Below, in pieces: positions 26,070 through 39,239 of a DNA stretch of 64,000 nucleotides (positions are counted from its first letter, which is position 1; each line of letters begins with the position of its first letter). The notes under the pieces are model-generated. The model saw only the letters and a program-made list of their open reading frames with translations, did no database searches and was not told where the DNA came from. The stretch comes from Cyclospora cayetanensis (taxonomy: Eukaryota; Apicomplexa; Conoidasida; Eucoccidiorida; Eimeriidae). Both the position numbers and the translations under genes were made by a program. The stretch lies in NCBI RefSeq assembly GCF_002999335.1, contig NW_020312568.1:159873-223872 (forward strand), written 5' to 3'.

Positions 26070-29000
26070 TGGCAGTTTATTTGCTGAGGAGCGCTAGATA
26101 ACAAGAAGACCCAGCAGTTAGGATGAAGTTTGTGGGACAAGTCCGGGGTAATTAACTTTTACCTTTAGGTTTGTGACATGACGCAGCGGCACTAGTGCTC
26201 AGCATGGGAGGATGGCAGACACTTGTTTGTTTATGGATTGATTGGTAGCGGCATTTTGAATAGGACTGTGTGATGTACTGTCTCGTTGAATGTTTGGCTC
26301 TAGTTGTAGACTGAGCGAAGTGCTTCGGCTGTGTTGGGTTGAAGAGTATTTGTAGTGCGTTGCTTCTGCAGCAGCAGTGAAAGGATCTTGCAGGCTTAAT
26401 CAAGCTGCCATTGGTGTTTTTTCTGAGGTGCCTTCAGAGACAAGTCTGCTCTCAGGGGTTGGTTTGCAAGGGGCTGCGTTAAATGAATCATGGGATGTAT
26501 CTACGAATTCCTTGCATAGAACCCACAGCATTCATTGCTTCCATAGTATTTATTCTTGTCATGTCTGAATGTGGATGTGCAGGAATAACTGTTGTATGAA
26601 CACTTGGCAGCCTTCGTTGCCTTGCACTTCGTATATGCAGCTCAGCTGCCGTACAATGATTAGAGGGGGATCTGCTGAAAGATACCGAAGGAAAGAGCGC
26701 TTTTAAAGCGCCTGCAAGAACTGAAGGCCTTTGGCTAGTATATCGCTCATGCAGGTTCCTGGTGGTTTCCAATGAGTCTGGTCGCGATCTCACGCAATAC
26801 CCGCATCCACGGAAGACGTTAGGGTGTCTCTGTCGAATACATTGGTGAATATTTTATTTTGATTGAGCGCCGGTGTTGCAGTGACGTTCCAATGTTCGTG
26901 GGAGACATGGTACTTCACAGGAAAAGTAGGCACCCTGAGCAGTTGTTTAGAGGGAGCAAAGCGACGCAGCCGCATGCCGGCGGGTCGCTGCAGGGTTGTT
27001 AGGAACCGTGTGGGCTGGTTGGGCCTTGCTCTCCTTTTACTCCAAAGAGTGAGAGACGCTATGTGCCAAGGCGTTGGTAGCAGCTAATTGTGTGTATGAC
27101 GTACGTATGGAGAGTGAGGTGTTTCTCCTTATTTAAAAAGTTTTTCGTCGGGGTGTCTAGCAGCACGGGAGTGGCGGAGTCATGCCGGCATATGCTGGAC
27201 GTATGGCAGACCCTCCAAGAAACTTAATCAAAAGTTTTTGATATTTATTTGCCAATCATCTGCGCAAAATGGAACAGACTGCGTTAGTAGTACATTTTGC
27301 GGCTTTGCTTGAAAGCTGGTACGGGATCGGGGTGTGCCCTGACACAACGAATTCAACCGCAGATTGAATAGGTTGAACATAGGCTCAGGTGGCGCCACTG
27401 CGGACTGTAGGCACCTCGTCCTGCGCGCTGGTTTCCTCAGGCACAACGTTTATCGTGGCGTGTCGTAGGCGTATGTGGAAGTTTCATTTTTGTGCCGAAG
27501 ACTATTCCAAAATTTTCACACCTATTCCAGCTGTAAAATGTGGCAGGCACTCTCGTAGGTGCTGCACGCTGCTGCCAACATGGGGACAAGGAATTGCGCG
27601 GCGCATGGATGAGTGGGTAGCTTGTTGAAAACTGGCAGGGCGTAGCTTCTGTTTGCAAACGGGCACATGCTGCTTTTTGGCTTGTTCATGAAAAGGAATC
27701 GTGGTCGTGTGCTGTTCAGAAGCTAGCCGTTTGCTGTGCAAAGGTAACCATCAATTAGGCAAGTGCCTTCCTTTATTTGCTACCACTTCTGGAGTTCAAT
27801 TTTGTAGCTTAGCTGTCATTCACTTGTCAGAGTGAGTAGCATAAAAACCTTTAAAGGCAGTCCTGAAATACCTGCAGGAAACGAGGGCCTCTCGCCTCGT
27901 CTGCTGCGCTCGCAGGTGTCTGGTGACATTGTGTTGGCAATGCGTTTGGTCACGAGCTAAAGCCATACCCCTTCTGTGAAAGAAGTTAGCAATTCGAATG
28001 TGGAGCACTGTTGTGATCATCGGCTGCTGCTTGAGTGATGCCTATACTGATATTTAGGCTCTGTGGGCATGCTGAAACTACATAGCACACGCAGGCCCCA
28101 TGAGCCTCCGTTTGAAAGCAACAAGCAAATGCACAGTTATGACGCTTCAATGCATGGTGGGAAGCAGCTTGGAAGTAGCATAATCATGCGGTTAAATGCT
28201 AAGCGCATAGTACAGCCCCGTATTTCCCCAATAAATCGAATACTCAGGAAGTGGCGACTTGGATTGCAAGACAAACGCACGAGTGCAAGGTGAGGCATGT
28301 AGTTTAGCTAGATCCTTAGCCAAAAGAGGCTGATGACCGTGGATAGGCTGCAGGTTTTCCTATATCTCTATTGAGAAGGCAGTAAACGGTAGGTGTTTTC
28401 CAATTGACAGTGCCAGGCCAGATCCCCTAGCAGTCGTCAGGACTGTCGATCCTGCGCGTGAAATCCGTGTAAGTGTCATCCGGTCAAACTGCGTGTGGTC
28501 TGAGCAGCAGCAACTATACTGCTCCTTATACCTGATTTGTGGAAAGGGGACCAAGCGGAGTGGCGGTTCAGTAGGTGCGTAGTTTTGTTCCATGGCTTGT
28601 GCTTGGATATGTGGTCAGTTGCTTGCAGTGTGTGGAAACCTATCATGCGTTGGTGCAAGAAACACAAGTGGTTGTAGCACGTGTACGTCGGCTAGGTTCT
28701 CCCAAGCCTTCGACGCTAATGTAAATTAAGGGCCGTTAAATGTTTGCGCGTTACATAACTCAGGAAGTATGCACTTTGCGTCCAGAGGTGTGTCGGTTGC
28801 AGGCGGCAATTGTTCCTGCAGCTAACTTATCTAGGCTAATGACAGCACCTAGGCTCTGTGCCACACTGTAATCATTAGCACTGTTGCCCAGTGTAGGTGC
28901 ACGGAAAGGAGTAGGCTACGCTATGCACTCGAGGTTAGTTTCACTTGCGCACTTAGGAAAGGTCCATTGCTGAAGCAAAAGCATAGTGGAACAAGAGGAG

Positions 29001-31344
29001 GAGGGTGATTTATTCGTGCCTTGCCTGGATATTGTATTGTCAAGCTGGAGCATCGCTACATGAAGCTTATTTGAGGCGATCACGTAGTTGGTGGAAACAA
29101 ATAGAAGGAAGCTTGTGTTTGGGAATGCGGTGATTGTGTGTGATGCTTGCGTGGCAAAATAATATGCGCAGCACTAGAGGCAGCCGGCATGCATGATGCA
29201 GTAATGTGTGTTAATTGACATGATTTGTGTGCGCGTGTTGCTTGCACAAAGTGCACGTGTAGTCCGCTTGCTGTGAATTGCCGTTTCTCATTGCGTCCTC
29301 ACATCTTCCGGGGAAGCGCAGAAGCTTTCCGTAGTTGCGCTTGACAATCAAAAGGGCCATTTTCTGTCGACGGCCGCAATCAGGGGTGCTGATTTGAAAC
29401 TATGTGAAGGGAAGCCTCAATGCTTGCCGTCCACGTCCATGCCACCCCTTGCGTTTTCGTCAAGTTGGTCATCGAGGGGAAGTGGCCATTTTGTAGGATT
29501 CTTTCGGCTGCGCAATAGTACGCATGTTAGAATATTTGGAATGTGGAGGGCGGGGAAAGTTAGCAAAGGCTGCTTGGCGACTTGTATAGATGAGCCCTTG
29601 GAGTCCTTGGCTGAGGAAGGGCTCACAGCGCTGGCGGTACTGGCCTTGCTTCAGCTTGAAAGTTTTTTTGTAAGCCATCCTCTGGCTGGGCAGGGCAACG
29701 GCAGCGGCCTACGTGCTCGTTGCTGCTGGCAGGGGTGAACTGTGTTGGTTACATTGGCCTGCTGCAGCCTGTCTGGATGTAGCTGGCGGTCCTGCGTGTT
29801 CGAGGTGTGCCTTTCATAATTAGCAGCCACTGGTCCAAGCTATTGAGCACACATTTGTCCCGCGCGTGGCTTTGCAAAAAACAACGGGCTGCACTTACCA
29901 ATCCGCGGAAATAGAATGCTTAGGGGTCGATCGAGATGACATGTTCAAAAATTTCTTTGTTAGATGGCGTGTTGTGCCTACCGACTCGCGGAGTATTTAA
30001 CTTCGGCTATTACGAGCTGCGAGTAGAAGACTTAGGCGGTGGAGCCTATTGGGAGGAACGCACTGCATCTTCGTGCGGCCTATGCTTGTGGCCGTTCTCA
30101 CGTTTTCTTGCCTTTGGCTTATTTGATTGTGCTGCTAGCTCTAGCTGAATTCTACGAGAAAACATTTGTCGATTCTGCTCTTTATGTTGATGCCTGCGGG
30201 AATAGTTCATGCCAGCTTTATTATATGGTGGACGGGGTTCCTCAGCTTTTGTTTAGTGCCGTGTTGTGAGTGTTCGTTGGGCAAAAGAGCAGCAGTGCAC
30301 TAGTGGGCGGGTTAGTGTTATTATCTGCTACCAGGCTGAAGGGTACTGGCAGAGCATCAGGCTCTGTAGTGGGGTAAACGCGTGTGGATTTTACTGCAAT
30401 TAAACCAGCCCACAGCTATGTACGGTGGGGGGAGCAACGATGATGTGCTGGTTGCAGACCACGCCATTTTCCATGATTTAGATAAGTGGATTTGGCCACA
30501 GGTGAAGGCTGTTATTCGGTTTGGGTGTTCGTGCGCAGCTCTTCGGTGAGAATAGTACCAACATAGTGTAGCTTCAGCCTTTGCCTTGTATGGATGTTTG
30601 AAAGTCACATGGTGTTTGTAGCTGTGTCTGGATGTAATGCCAGCATTTCGCTGTTCATGTTACATGTGAGAAGTGCAGTGCGTGTTTCCACGTGTATCGG
30701 CAGACAGCGTGCGACGACCTTGTAGCAATGCTACATGTTGCATCTGCGTGCAGTGCTGTGTGAGCAGCATAAGGGATCTATGTTACGAAGAAGCTTTTCA
30801 GGCAATGTCATCCACTTTTAATTGTGATTGTTGCCCCGTCCTGCCCACGTTCTGTATTCGTTCCGTATTTGTGTAAATCAAAAGCTGCCTGCGCGCCATT
30901 GGCGCGTTAGTAGTGTAGACTGCGTGAGGAAGGCTTGAATTTGGATGAAATATGTTTGAACAGAAGGTGCCCTATATAATGCTGGATGGAGCGTAATTGA
31001 TGGGAGTGTCAGCTGGCAGGAAAGTAGGCACTAGCTTCTTCGTGAAGCTGTGCTGTGATTAGGTTAACGGGGTGGGAGTAGTTGCGGCGTAGCGGTTCTA
31101 GTGTATCCGCGAGCTCAGGATGTAGGCTCTGGGGTGGCAAGTGTATGCACGAGGTCATACACTATGACCCTGCGGTGCCCGTTTTTCTTTCGAGAGATTT
31201 ATACAGTATATATGCGGCAGCCACCAATTTCGGGTGCTGGTTTTGGTGGTCCCTAGGTTAGCAGCGTGTTAGAGCGGCACTAGTCAGTGCACCAGCTGAA
31301 AGCATGTCTTCGATGTTTGTTTTGCGAGTGCCAGCGCCATGGTT
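26070..31344 (+). repeat. Long degenerate repeat, copy R2 (about 5.3 kb)
   Basis: Landmarks in order (approximate): A 26.16, B 27.28, C 27.56, D 27.82 (TCACTTGTCAGAG), E 28.07, truncated G 28.33, H 28.59 (GTTCCATGGCTTGTGC), I 28.85, J 29.03-29.22, K 29.77-30.27, L 30.69-30.88 and M 30.96-31.34. J to M match R3 at a nearly constant offset of 4.6-4.8 kb. For example, TGATGCCTGCGGGAATAG at 30.19 corresponds to TGACGCCTGCGGTAATAG at 34.82. A fragment like landmark F (AGAGTGAGAGACGC, 27.05) sits before B, out of order relative to other copies, so this copy is rearranged or has a neighbour inserted. No shared reading frame is conserved throughout. Confidence 0.7.
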
Positions 31345-34300
31345 TGGTTGACCTGTTCGCCAAGAAGTGCTCGGTAGCAAGCAGGGAGAGTAAAAAGGGT
31401 ATAGGGTAACGATATGTAGGTAAGGAGTTAGACGAGCAGAATTTGTACCTGCAGGTCTGTGACTTTACGCAGCAGCATACTTTGAGAGCACTCAGCGGTT
31501 CACGCATATGTTTTTGTTTGTGAACTGGTTTAGGCTGGTGCCGATGAGTAGAATGTCTGCTTGCATTCATTTTGTGCTGACTCGATGAGTGTTTGGCTGT
31601 AGATGTAAGGTGAGCAGACTGCATAGGCTGTACAGTCTGCAAATGCACTCAAAGTGTGTTACAGCTGGAGCAGCTCTGAGAGGCAGATTCGACGTCTTCG
31701 GGTTCATCAACGTTGCCAGCTATGCTTTGGCTTAGCTGTATTCGAACACGATGTGTAGCGGACAGTTCTCGAAAGCCTGCATGCACCAGGCAGTGAAGAA
31801 TACACTATAGTACTCATTTGCTAGTCCCTTGTTGAAAAATAGTGTCACCCATAATATGTGGACTATTTTACGCTGGCAGTTGTGTAGTGTGGTCTGCCAG
31901 TATGATACCTATTGGTATCCCAATCAGAAACCTGAGTTAGCGTGCTCGTGGTGTAGCAGTTCAGGAGCGCGTCCGGGGATGAATGCATTCGGCTAGTCTC
32001 TTGCGTAAGCAGGTTCCTGGTGGCATTTTGTTCACAATTCGTTTGGTCATACGCTAAAGCCTTTATGTGTGGAGCACGTGAAAGTGTTAGTGTAAATAAA
32101 GCTGTGATTATCTGCTTTTGATTGGATGATGCTTTTGTACTAGATGTTTATTTTCCGTGGGCAAGCTGAAACTGTACGAAACCCGCACACCCCATGAACA
32201 TCTGTCCAGAAGCAGCAAGCGTACACAGACTCATGAAGACGCGTTGTGCGGGATGGCTACGAGCCCCGTAGATTAGTTCGGACTAGAGGCTGGTCGGGTT
32301 TAAAGAGTGAGGGACGCTTTGTGGAATGGCGTTAGTAGCAGCAAGTGGGGCATGGGTCGAATGTGTGGAAACCTAAGCATTTGTCACTATCGGAGGTTCG
32401 ATTCTTGGTCATCAGCCTAGAGGTGGCTTAAAAATGCGTCAAATACCGAACTCAAAGTAACGCCTTCACACAATGAACCGTAAGGAAATGGCATTGTAGA
32501 ATGCAAGCGCAACGCACATGTTCGAAGGTAGGCATGTATTTTGGCGCAATGGTCAGAGAAGCCTGAGCACCGTGAAGTAGCTGTAGTTCCTTCGTAAATT
32601 GATGGTGTATCCAATGCAACCTATGCGCTGAGGCGGCGGCTTTGCTATGCGTGGATGCGTTGATGGGCTCAAGCAAGTGGGCTGTGCAAGGCCAGTGCGG
32701 TTTTGGTGTAGGTGAGCAGAAGCAGCCCATGTGTACTCGGTGTTGTTTGGTACCACTGGTGCGATAGACTTGTTTCTGAGTGAGAGTGTAAGCTCGCAGC
32801 CGTCAATGCGTTTTAGCCGACTCCAGTACGACTTAACCATCTTAGGTGCGTTTAGGCTGTGCAGTAAAAGGCACGAACCGGGAGGCGTTATTCAGTTGGC
32901 GGGTCCTCAGGAAGCCGGTTACAGTTTGGTTCCTATGCGTAAATGTGTGTTTAGGTGTTGTCGTGTCTTATTGCATGTGCTCAGAGCAACATTTTAATGC
33001 CTGTCTCCGCATCGGATGTGTGACCCTGGGGCGAACAGAATGGTGCTTCATCAAATGGTGAAGTTTGCTTGGGGTTTGGAGAGCGGGGAATGGTAAAGCT
33101 GTTTCAGCGTTTGTTGCGCTGTGCTAGGCAGCCATTTCTGATTGTGGTCTCCCACATAACACTTCTCATACATTACCCAGCTGCCAAGGCTGCTTCCACG
33201 AAAATCTGCGCTGCTCCACGGGAATATTGGCATTTTAAAGAAGTTTCTACCTACACAACTCGGACATCACCATGCACAGTGCAACGAGCTGGAAAGTTGG
33301 TTTCGTGCTTGACATCCCATGTTCCTTTTCTGTGTACTGTGGCATTTGTTTGTATGGCGGTGAGGTACAGGCTTGGTGCTGTGCTAGCTGGTGCACCTTG
33401 CGTGTCAAAAGGCTACTAGGATATCACAAGAAAATGTCTTTTGTCCAGTGTGGATAGTGCCTGTCTTGCTACTAACACGCATAGGCTGACGCTAGCGCCT
33501 GGCTTCTCTACTGCATTGTGATTGGTAGCACTGTTGCATGGTGCATCCGTTCTAAGAGAACTATGCTGCGCACAGTACCTGGGGTGTGTTTCAGCTGCGT
33601 GCTTACAAATGGCCCATTGTGGTAGCAGCCGTTCAGGGTGACAGTGTGGGGGCCGAGCAGAGCTCGGGCTATGGCTGGAGGTTTTACTGGCAAGCTGTTG
33701 TACCACTACATAGAGCTTATTACAGACGCGCACGTCGTAGACGGGAATGGGTTTGGGCTAGCCTTTACATATGTCCAACATAATGTGGTGTGGTACGATT
33801 GTGTCAGAAGGGTTTACGCAAGGTTGGAGGCAGCAGGCATGCGGGACGCAGCAATAGCTGTGACATGACCTGATATGGGTGTAGCGTGGTCGGACGAAAA
33901 GCGCATGATGCGATCCGAGTGGCATAGATGGTAACTTAGTGCCTGTATATCGTTCAGGATGGTGCATATGCACTCAACAGCAGTTGTAGCAGATGGGACA
34001 TGTATGAGAATTGTTTTGTAGAAGACCGTAGTAAGGTGTGGCTGTCTAGCACTATCATATTCTGGGCAGGTAGGCTGTAATGCTTGTCTAGCTTGTCCAG
34101 CCTGCCATTTACATATTTGCGAGGTTGATCACAGAGGTGCAGAAGTCATTTGGAATGAACTCTATAGCGGGCTGTGTTACGCGTGGTGGGTGGTGCAAGC
34201 ATTCGGAATGTGAAAGCTGAGGAAGCTGGTGAATGGAGTTTCATCCTGTTCGTTAAGAACATGACTACTTAAAGGTTTATACTCGCTTTGTTTGAGATGG

Positions 34301-36164
34301 CACGTTCACGCATTGGACTGTAGGCTAACTAAAAGGAGTCGAAGGCGCACGCCGAAGTGTTTTTCATCGTGAGAAGGGCTGAAATGGTTTGGGCACATTA
34401 GCGTACTGCAGCCTGGCTGGATGTAGCATTTTTTGCCAGTGTGAAACTGCGCCGCATATAATGCGGAGCAGCCGGTTTGAGGTATTGAGCAACCACGTGG
34501 CCACGCGTTCCTGTGTAAACGCGACACGCTGCGCTTGCCGATTTTCGCAAGTAGTATGCTTGGGAGGTCGATGTAGATGACACGTGGCACAGCTCCTTTG
34601 TTAACACGCCTGTGTTGCTACTGAGGTGTATTGGATTCAATTTTGATTCTTTCAAGTTACAGGTCGTAGTCGTAGGGATTACACCCTCATGGGCAAGAAG
34701 GCATGGCGGTGCGTCTGACGAATGTAGTGATTCTCACCTATTTCGATGCTGGCATAGCTCGTCGTGCTACTTGGCCTCTATGGATTCTGCGAAAAAACGT
34801 TTGACACTTTTGCGCATAAGGTTGACGCCTGCGGTAATAGCTGAAGCCAATGCTTCTATACGGTGCATGATGTTCCTGTGTGTTTGTCTTCAGGATCGTG
34901 TTGATTGCTTGTTCGGCAATGTGGCGACAGAACATTAGTGTGCCGGTCGGTGTGATTGCGAACTCAGGGGTACTACTGGCTTACCTGCTGCCGAGCGGCA
35001 AACGGTCCTCATATTATTTTAACGTGGTTGCACCGCATCATAAGTGCATGAGGTTTGGCGAGGGAAGCAGGCATGCTAACTGTGGATCATGCTGAATCTC
35101 GTACATCAGAGAGTGGGTGTGGCCTCAGGCAATGGCGTATATCCCTTGTTTTAGATTTCTAGGTGCAGCCACCAAGTGGCAATAGTTACAGCCTTAGAGC
35201 GGTTTTATCATTTGCCTTGAGCCGGCTTATAGGGTCGTTTGAAGGCCGAGTGGCTTTTGTATCAGCTCTAGGCCCTTCGGATGTTTTCCGAATACTTGAT
35301 AGTGGTTTGATGCTAGTGCACAGATCGCGAAAGTCTTTGGCTGACGCAAATGCTACAGGGCAAACAAGGTGCTTTACCAAGTGACAAGCAAAGAGTGGTG
35401 TGAGAGGGGGCAGTACCAATTGGTCTAGTGCTTCGGCACGATGTGCACATCAATAGCATGGAGCTGCTGGTGGCAGCTGTGCGAAGTGTCGTGTGTGCCT
35501 CCACATGCGTCGGTAGACAGCGTAAGACGACCTTGTCTTACGCCAATCTGTGGCGGCTGCTTCCCCTGTTGTGTGTATGGCCTACGAGATTATTGTTGCA
35601 GAGGACCTTTCCACGAGCTGTGTTGTCCGTTTGCATAAGTTTGTTGCCCTGTCGTGTCCACATTTTGTATCCGTTGCAAGTTTGTGTATATGAAGAGGTA
35701 CCACTGCATCATTGGCAAATCACTAGTGTTTAATGCCTGAGGGGAAGGTTACATTTTGTATTAAACAGGCTTCAGCAGAAACTGCCCTGCATCTTACTGG
35801 TTGGTCTGAATATGGTTGATGTGTTTGCAGACCGTGGAGCAGCCTCCATCATTTCCGTGCAGCTATGCCATGATTGCCTTTGCCAGACAGTGTAGTTGCA
35901 GCGTAAATGTCTTTATCTATCGACGAGCTCACGCTGTACGCTTTTGGTGAGAAGTGTATGCAGGGGGCAATACACTGTAAGCCTGCAGCGCCGGCTTTCT
36001 ATTCAAGAGATGCCTACTGTATACATGCGGCAGCCTCTTTTTTCGAGTGTCAGCTTTGGTGAGCCCCCAGGTGGACAGCTTATTGAAGCCTCAGTTGTGA
36101 GAGCGCCAGAGTGGAGCAGGCATTCGATGTTTGTATTGGGAGTGCGGAAACGACAGTGGTTAAC
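31345..36164 (+). repeat. Long degenerate repeat, copy R3 (about 4.8 kb)
   Basis: Follows R2 directly. Landmarks: A 31.45, a 3'-diverged D region 31.98-32.09 (TTTGGTCATACGCTAAAGCC), E 32.17 (GCAAGCTGAAACTGTACGA), F 32.30 (AAAGAGTGAGGGACGC), G 32.56 (AGCCTGAGCACCGTGAAG), I 33.49, J 33.68-33.87, K 34.41-34.91, L 35.50-35.70 and M 35.77-36.16. Landmarks B, C and H are missing or unrecognisable. L shares GACAGCGT and GACGACCTTGT with 30.70 kb. Short frames (for example 33638-33868) occur but do not persist in the other copies. Confidence 0.7.
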
Positions 36165-39150
36165 TCATTTACCAAGGAGTGCTAGGTACCAAGCGGACGC
36201 AGTAGGCAGGGGAACGGCGGGTGGGTGGAATGAGGTTTGCGGAATTGGTTTCTGCGTGAGTGTGGCTGTTAGCAACAGCATGCTTTGCAAGTAAGGAGGT
36301 GCTGCGCACAAGTGTTTGTCTTTTGAATGGTGTGGGCTGGTTACGATGGAAAGAATGTCTATTTGTTATTTTGTGTTGTCTCGTAACTCTACCAGTAAGG
36401 CGAGCAAATAGCGCGAGGTGAAGAGGTATCGAAAATGTGCAGAGTGCATTATGGCTGGGGCAGTTGTCAGAGGCGTTTTCATGTAGGTTCATGTTGCTAG
36501 CCATATTTCGATATAACTGTGCTCGAAATGTATGGCGTAGAGGACGGCTGTTAAAAGAGTGTTTCTCTCGGGGCACGGTAGAAAGATCAATGACATTCGT
36601 TTGCTCATCCGTTTTTCTAAAGAGGCATACCATGGATCAGAAGTACATTGTGTGGCGTGTCTTGAACGTTGGTACGGGGTCGGGGTGTGACGCAAAAAGT
36701 GCACCTACACATTGAATAGCTTGGATGCAGTCTCTGGAGGCGCTACTCCGAGCAGACACTTCACCCAGCACACTGGACTCCTTATGCACAACGATAATTT
36801 TGGCGTGTAGCAGGCTTATGAAGTGTTTGGAGCTTGTGTCGTCTACTATTCCAAATTGGCTAGACTTGTGCCAGGTGTAAATGTGGCTGGCACTCTCGCA
36901 GGTGCTGCAGGTTGCTGCGGACATGTGGACAAGGCAGTACTCTGCACGTGGACGACTGGGTAGCTTTGGGGAAACCTCCAGCGCACTGCTTCAGGTCGTC
37001 TAGAGGCAGAGACTGTGCTTGAGGTTGTGTCCAGTATGGAATGGTGGTCGTGGGTTGTTTGGAAGATAGCAGTTTGCTGTGCAATTCTGACCCTTATTTT
37101 GTCAATAACCTTTCTTGCTTTGCTCGCACATCATGTATGCAATTTTTTTATTTAGCTGACTTACACTTGTTAGAGTAAATTGCATGCAAGGCAGCCAAAG
37201 GCAGTTACGACGTGCCTGCAAGATATGAGGACCTTTGGCTCGTCTGTTGCTTGGGTGGCTTTGTGGTGACAACTTGTTGGCAGTGCGTTCGGTCACGAGT
37301 TAAAGTCATACCCCTATGTGTAGAGCACGTTAGTACTTGATCGCAAGGTATTGTTGTGGAAATCTATTGCTGTATGAGTGCTCCTTCCGAACAAAATATT
37401 AACTATTTGATGGCAAGCCGGAACCGCACGAGAAACGCAAGTCTTATGAGGTTCTGTTCAGAAACAAACATAGAAAAGCTGATGATAAACACATCTGAAC
37501 AGGGTGCCCTGAAGCCTGGTGGGAGCATGGTGATACAGCCAAGTGCTGATCATAAGGTAGCGTCTCTAAAAAATGAATTGTAAGAGACACCGCAAGGTGA
37601 ATTGCAAACGCAGCTCAAGGCTGAGAAGATAGGCGTCCAGGTTAGCGGTGTCCATGGCCAGGGGAGCCTGAGCACCAAGGAATCGCTGCAGTACTTTCAT
37701 GGTTCAATGTTGTATATATTGCGTCATGTGTGATGTTGTTGGGGCCTCCTCATGGCGGTCTGAGCTGGCGAGGTCCAGCATGTGGGTAGTGCAAGGCATG
37801 CGCGCGTTGGGTGTGGGTCTAGAGAAGTGGCCAATGTGTACCCCCTATTGCTTGCTGCCTCTCGTGCTTTAGAGTTGTGTTTTGGGGTGGCAGATGATAC
37901 ACGCAGCCCCCGCGACATTTCCTACCATCCCTTCACCTCCCTACTAAGCAGGAGGCTGCTATGGAAAGCACTGAAGACTGCAGCCACTCCGCCTAAATCG
38001 GGGAACGTGAGGCTGTACAGTATTGCATGTGCTCAAAGCAACAATATCAATAGTGGCAATAGAACCGCGTAAATGAGTATGTAGCTATGCCGAATTGCTG
38101 CTTCTTATGATGTGGAGGTTTGTTCCATGGCATGCGTTTGGAGAAGTGGTCAGTTATTCTCAACGTATGGAATCGTTATGCGGGGTTGGCCATAAGACTA
38201 GAGTGGTTCTAGCACGACCACAGTGGCTAGCACTTGACGTCGTTTGATGCGGAACTGATATGGAGGCTGGCAAACATTTGCACGCTGGACGATCCAGGCA
38301 GTGCGCTCTTTGCATCCAAAGCTGTGTGGTGTAGCATGAGCATTTTCCTGTAGCTAATGCATGTACGGTCAGGCCAGCACCTAGCTTCTGTGGTGCAGTG
38401 GAATGGCTAGCACTGTTGTTATGTGCAGTTGCACGGGGAGGAGTAGGCTGCGCACTGCACTCGAAGTGTGTTCCACTTGGGTGGTCCGATATTATGTATT
38501 GCAGTGGGAGAAGCTGAGAGCGAGAATTGGAGGACCGAGCGGCATCCCTGGCCAGGAGAGCCTAAGCACCTTCGGGTGGCTGCGGTTTTTCAGTGCTCGC
38601 TGTTGTAGATTGTGCTACATATGCGCTGATGGTGCGCATTTGCCAATGCCGGTCTGCGTTGGCGATTTTCAGGAAGTGGGTTGTGCAAGACAACTGCGGT
38701 GTCGATGTGAGTGCGCGCTCGCAGCCAATGTGTCGTAGGTTTTGTTTGGTACCACGTGCGCCTTCAATGTGTGCTCCTGGTTTTTCAATTCAGGCTTGCA
38801 GCCGTCAGTGGGTATTAGGCGGTTCCGGTCGGATGCTACTGATTCCGGGGTGTCTGTGATAGACACTGAAGGGTGCGGGTCTTTTAAATATAGCTGTATA
38901 ACTGTCGTCTTGTTGCATTGCATGTGCTCCAAGAAACAATTTCCTTACCATACGTTGCATTGGATAGGCGAGTATGGAGCCAGGCGAAGTAGTGCTGTAT
39001 TAGATGTGGGATATTGTTCCCTGGCTCGTATTTGGAACATCACTTATTTGTTTTCAGCGTATGGAGTTTCGATGCAAGTTCTCCATAGCAATCAAGTGAA
39101 TCTAGCATGCTCACATTGTCTAGTGCCCACGCGTCCACGCTGAATTGATT
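36165..39150 (+). repeat. Long degenerate repeat, copy R4 (about 3 kb, ends after a doubled G-H block)
   Basis: Landmarks: A 36.28 (GCATGCTTTGCAAG), B 36.64 (AGTACATTGTGTGGCGTGTC, 20 bases identical to R1), C 36.90, D 37.16, E 37.42, G 37.66, H 38.12 (TTTGTTCCATGGCATGCG), I 38.38, second G 38.56 and second H 39.01 (ATATTGTTCCCTGGC). The G-to-G spacing is about 0.90 kb, matching the doubling in R1. Landmarks J to M are absent, so this copy lacks the distal ~2.2 kb present in R2 and R3. Confidence 0.7.
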
Positions 39151-39239
39151 TGGGAGCTGTCAAGCGTTTGCAGGGTGCATGAGGTGTTTGGGTAAACATA
39201 GGTCCTCGAAATGTGTAACTACATTTATGGGACTGTTCT

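Noticed and set aside
32340..32412. Possible tRNA (GGTTCGATTCT resembles a B box)
   Set aside because: No A box or pairing acceptor stem at the right distance, and the homologous position in R5 lacks the box.
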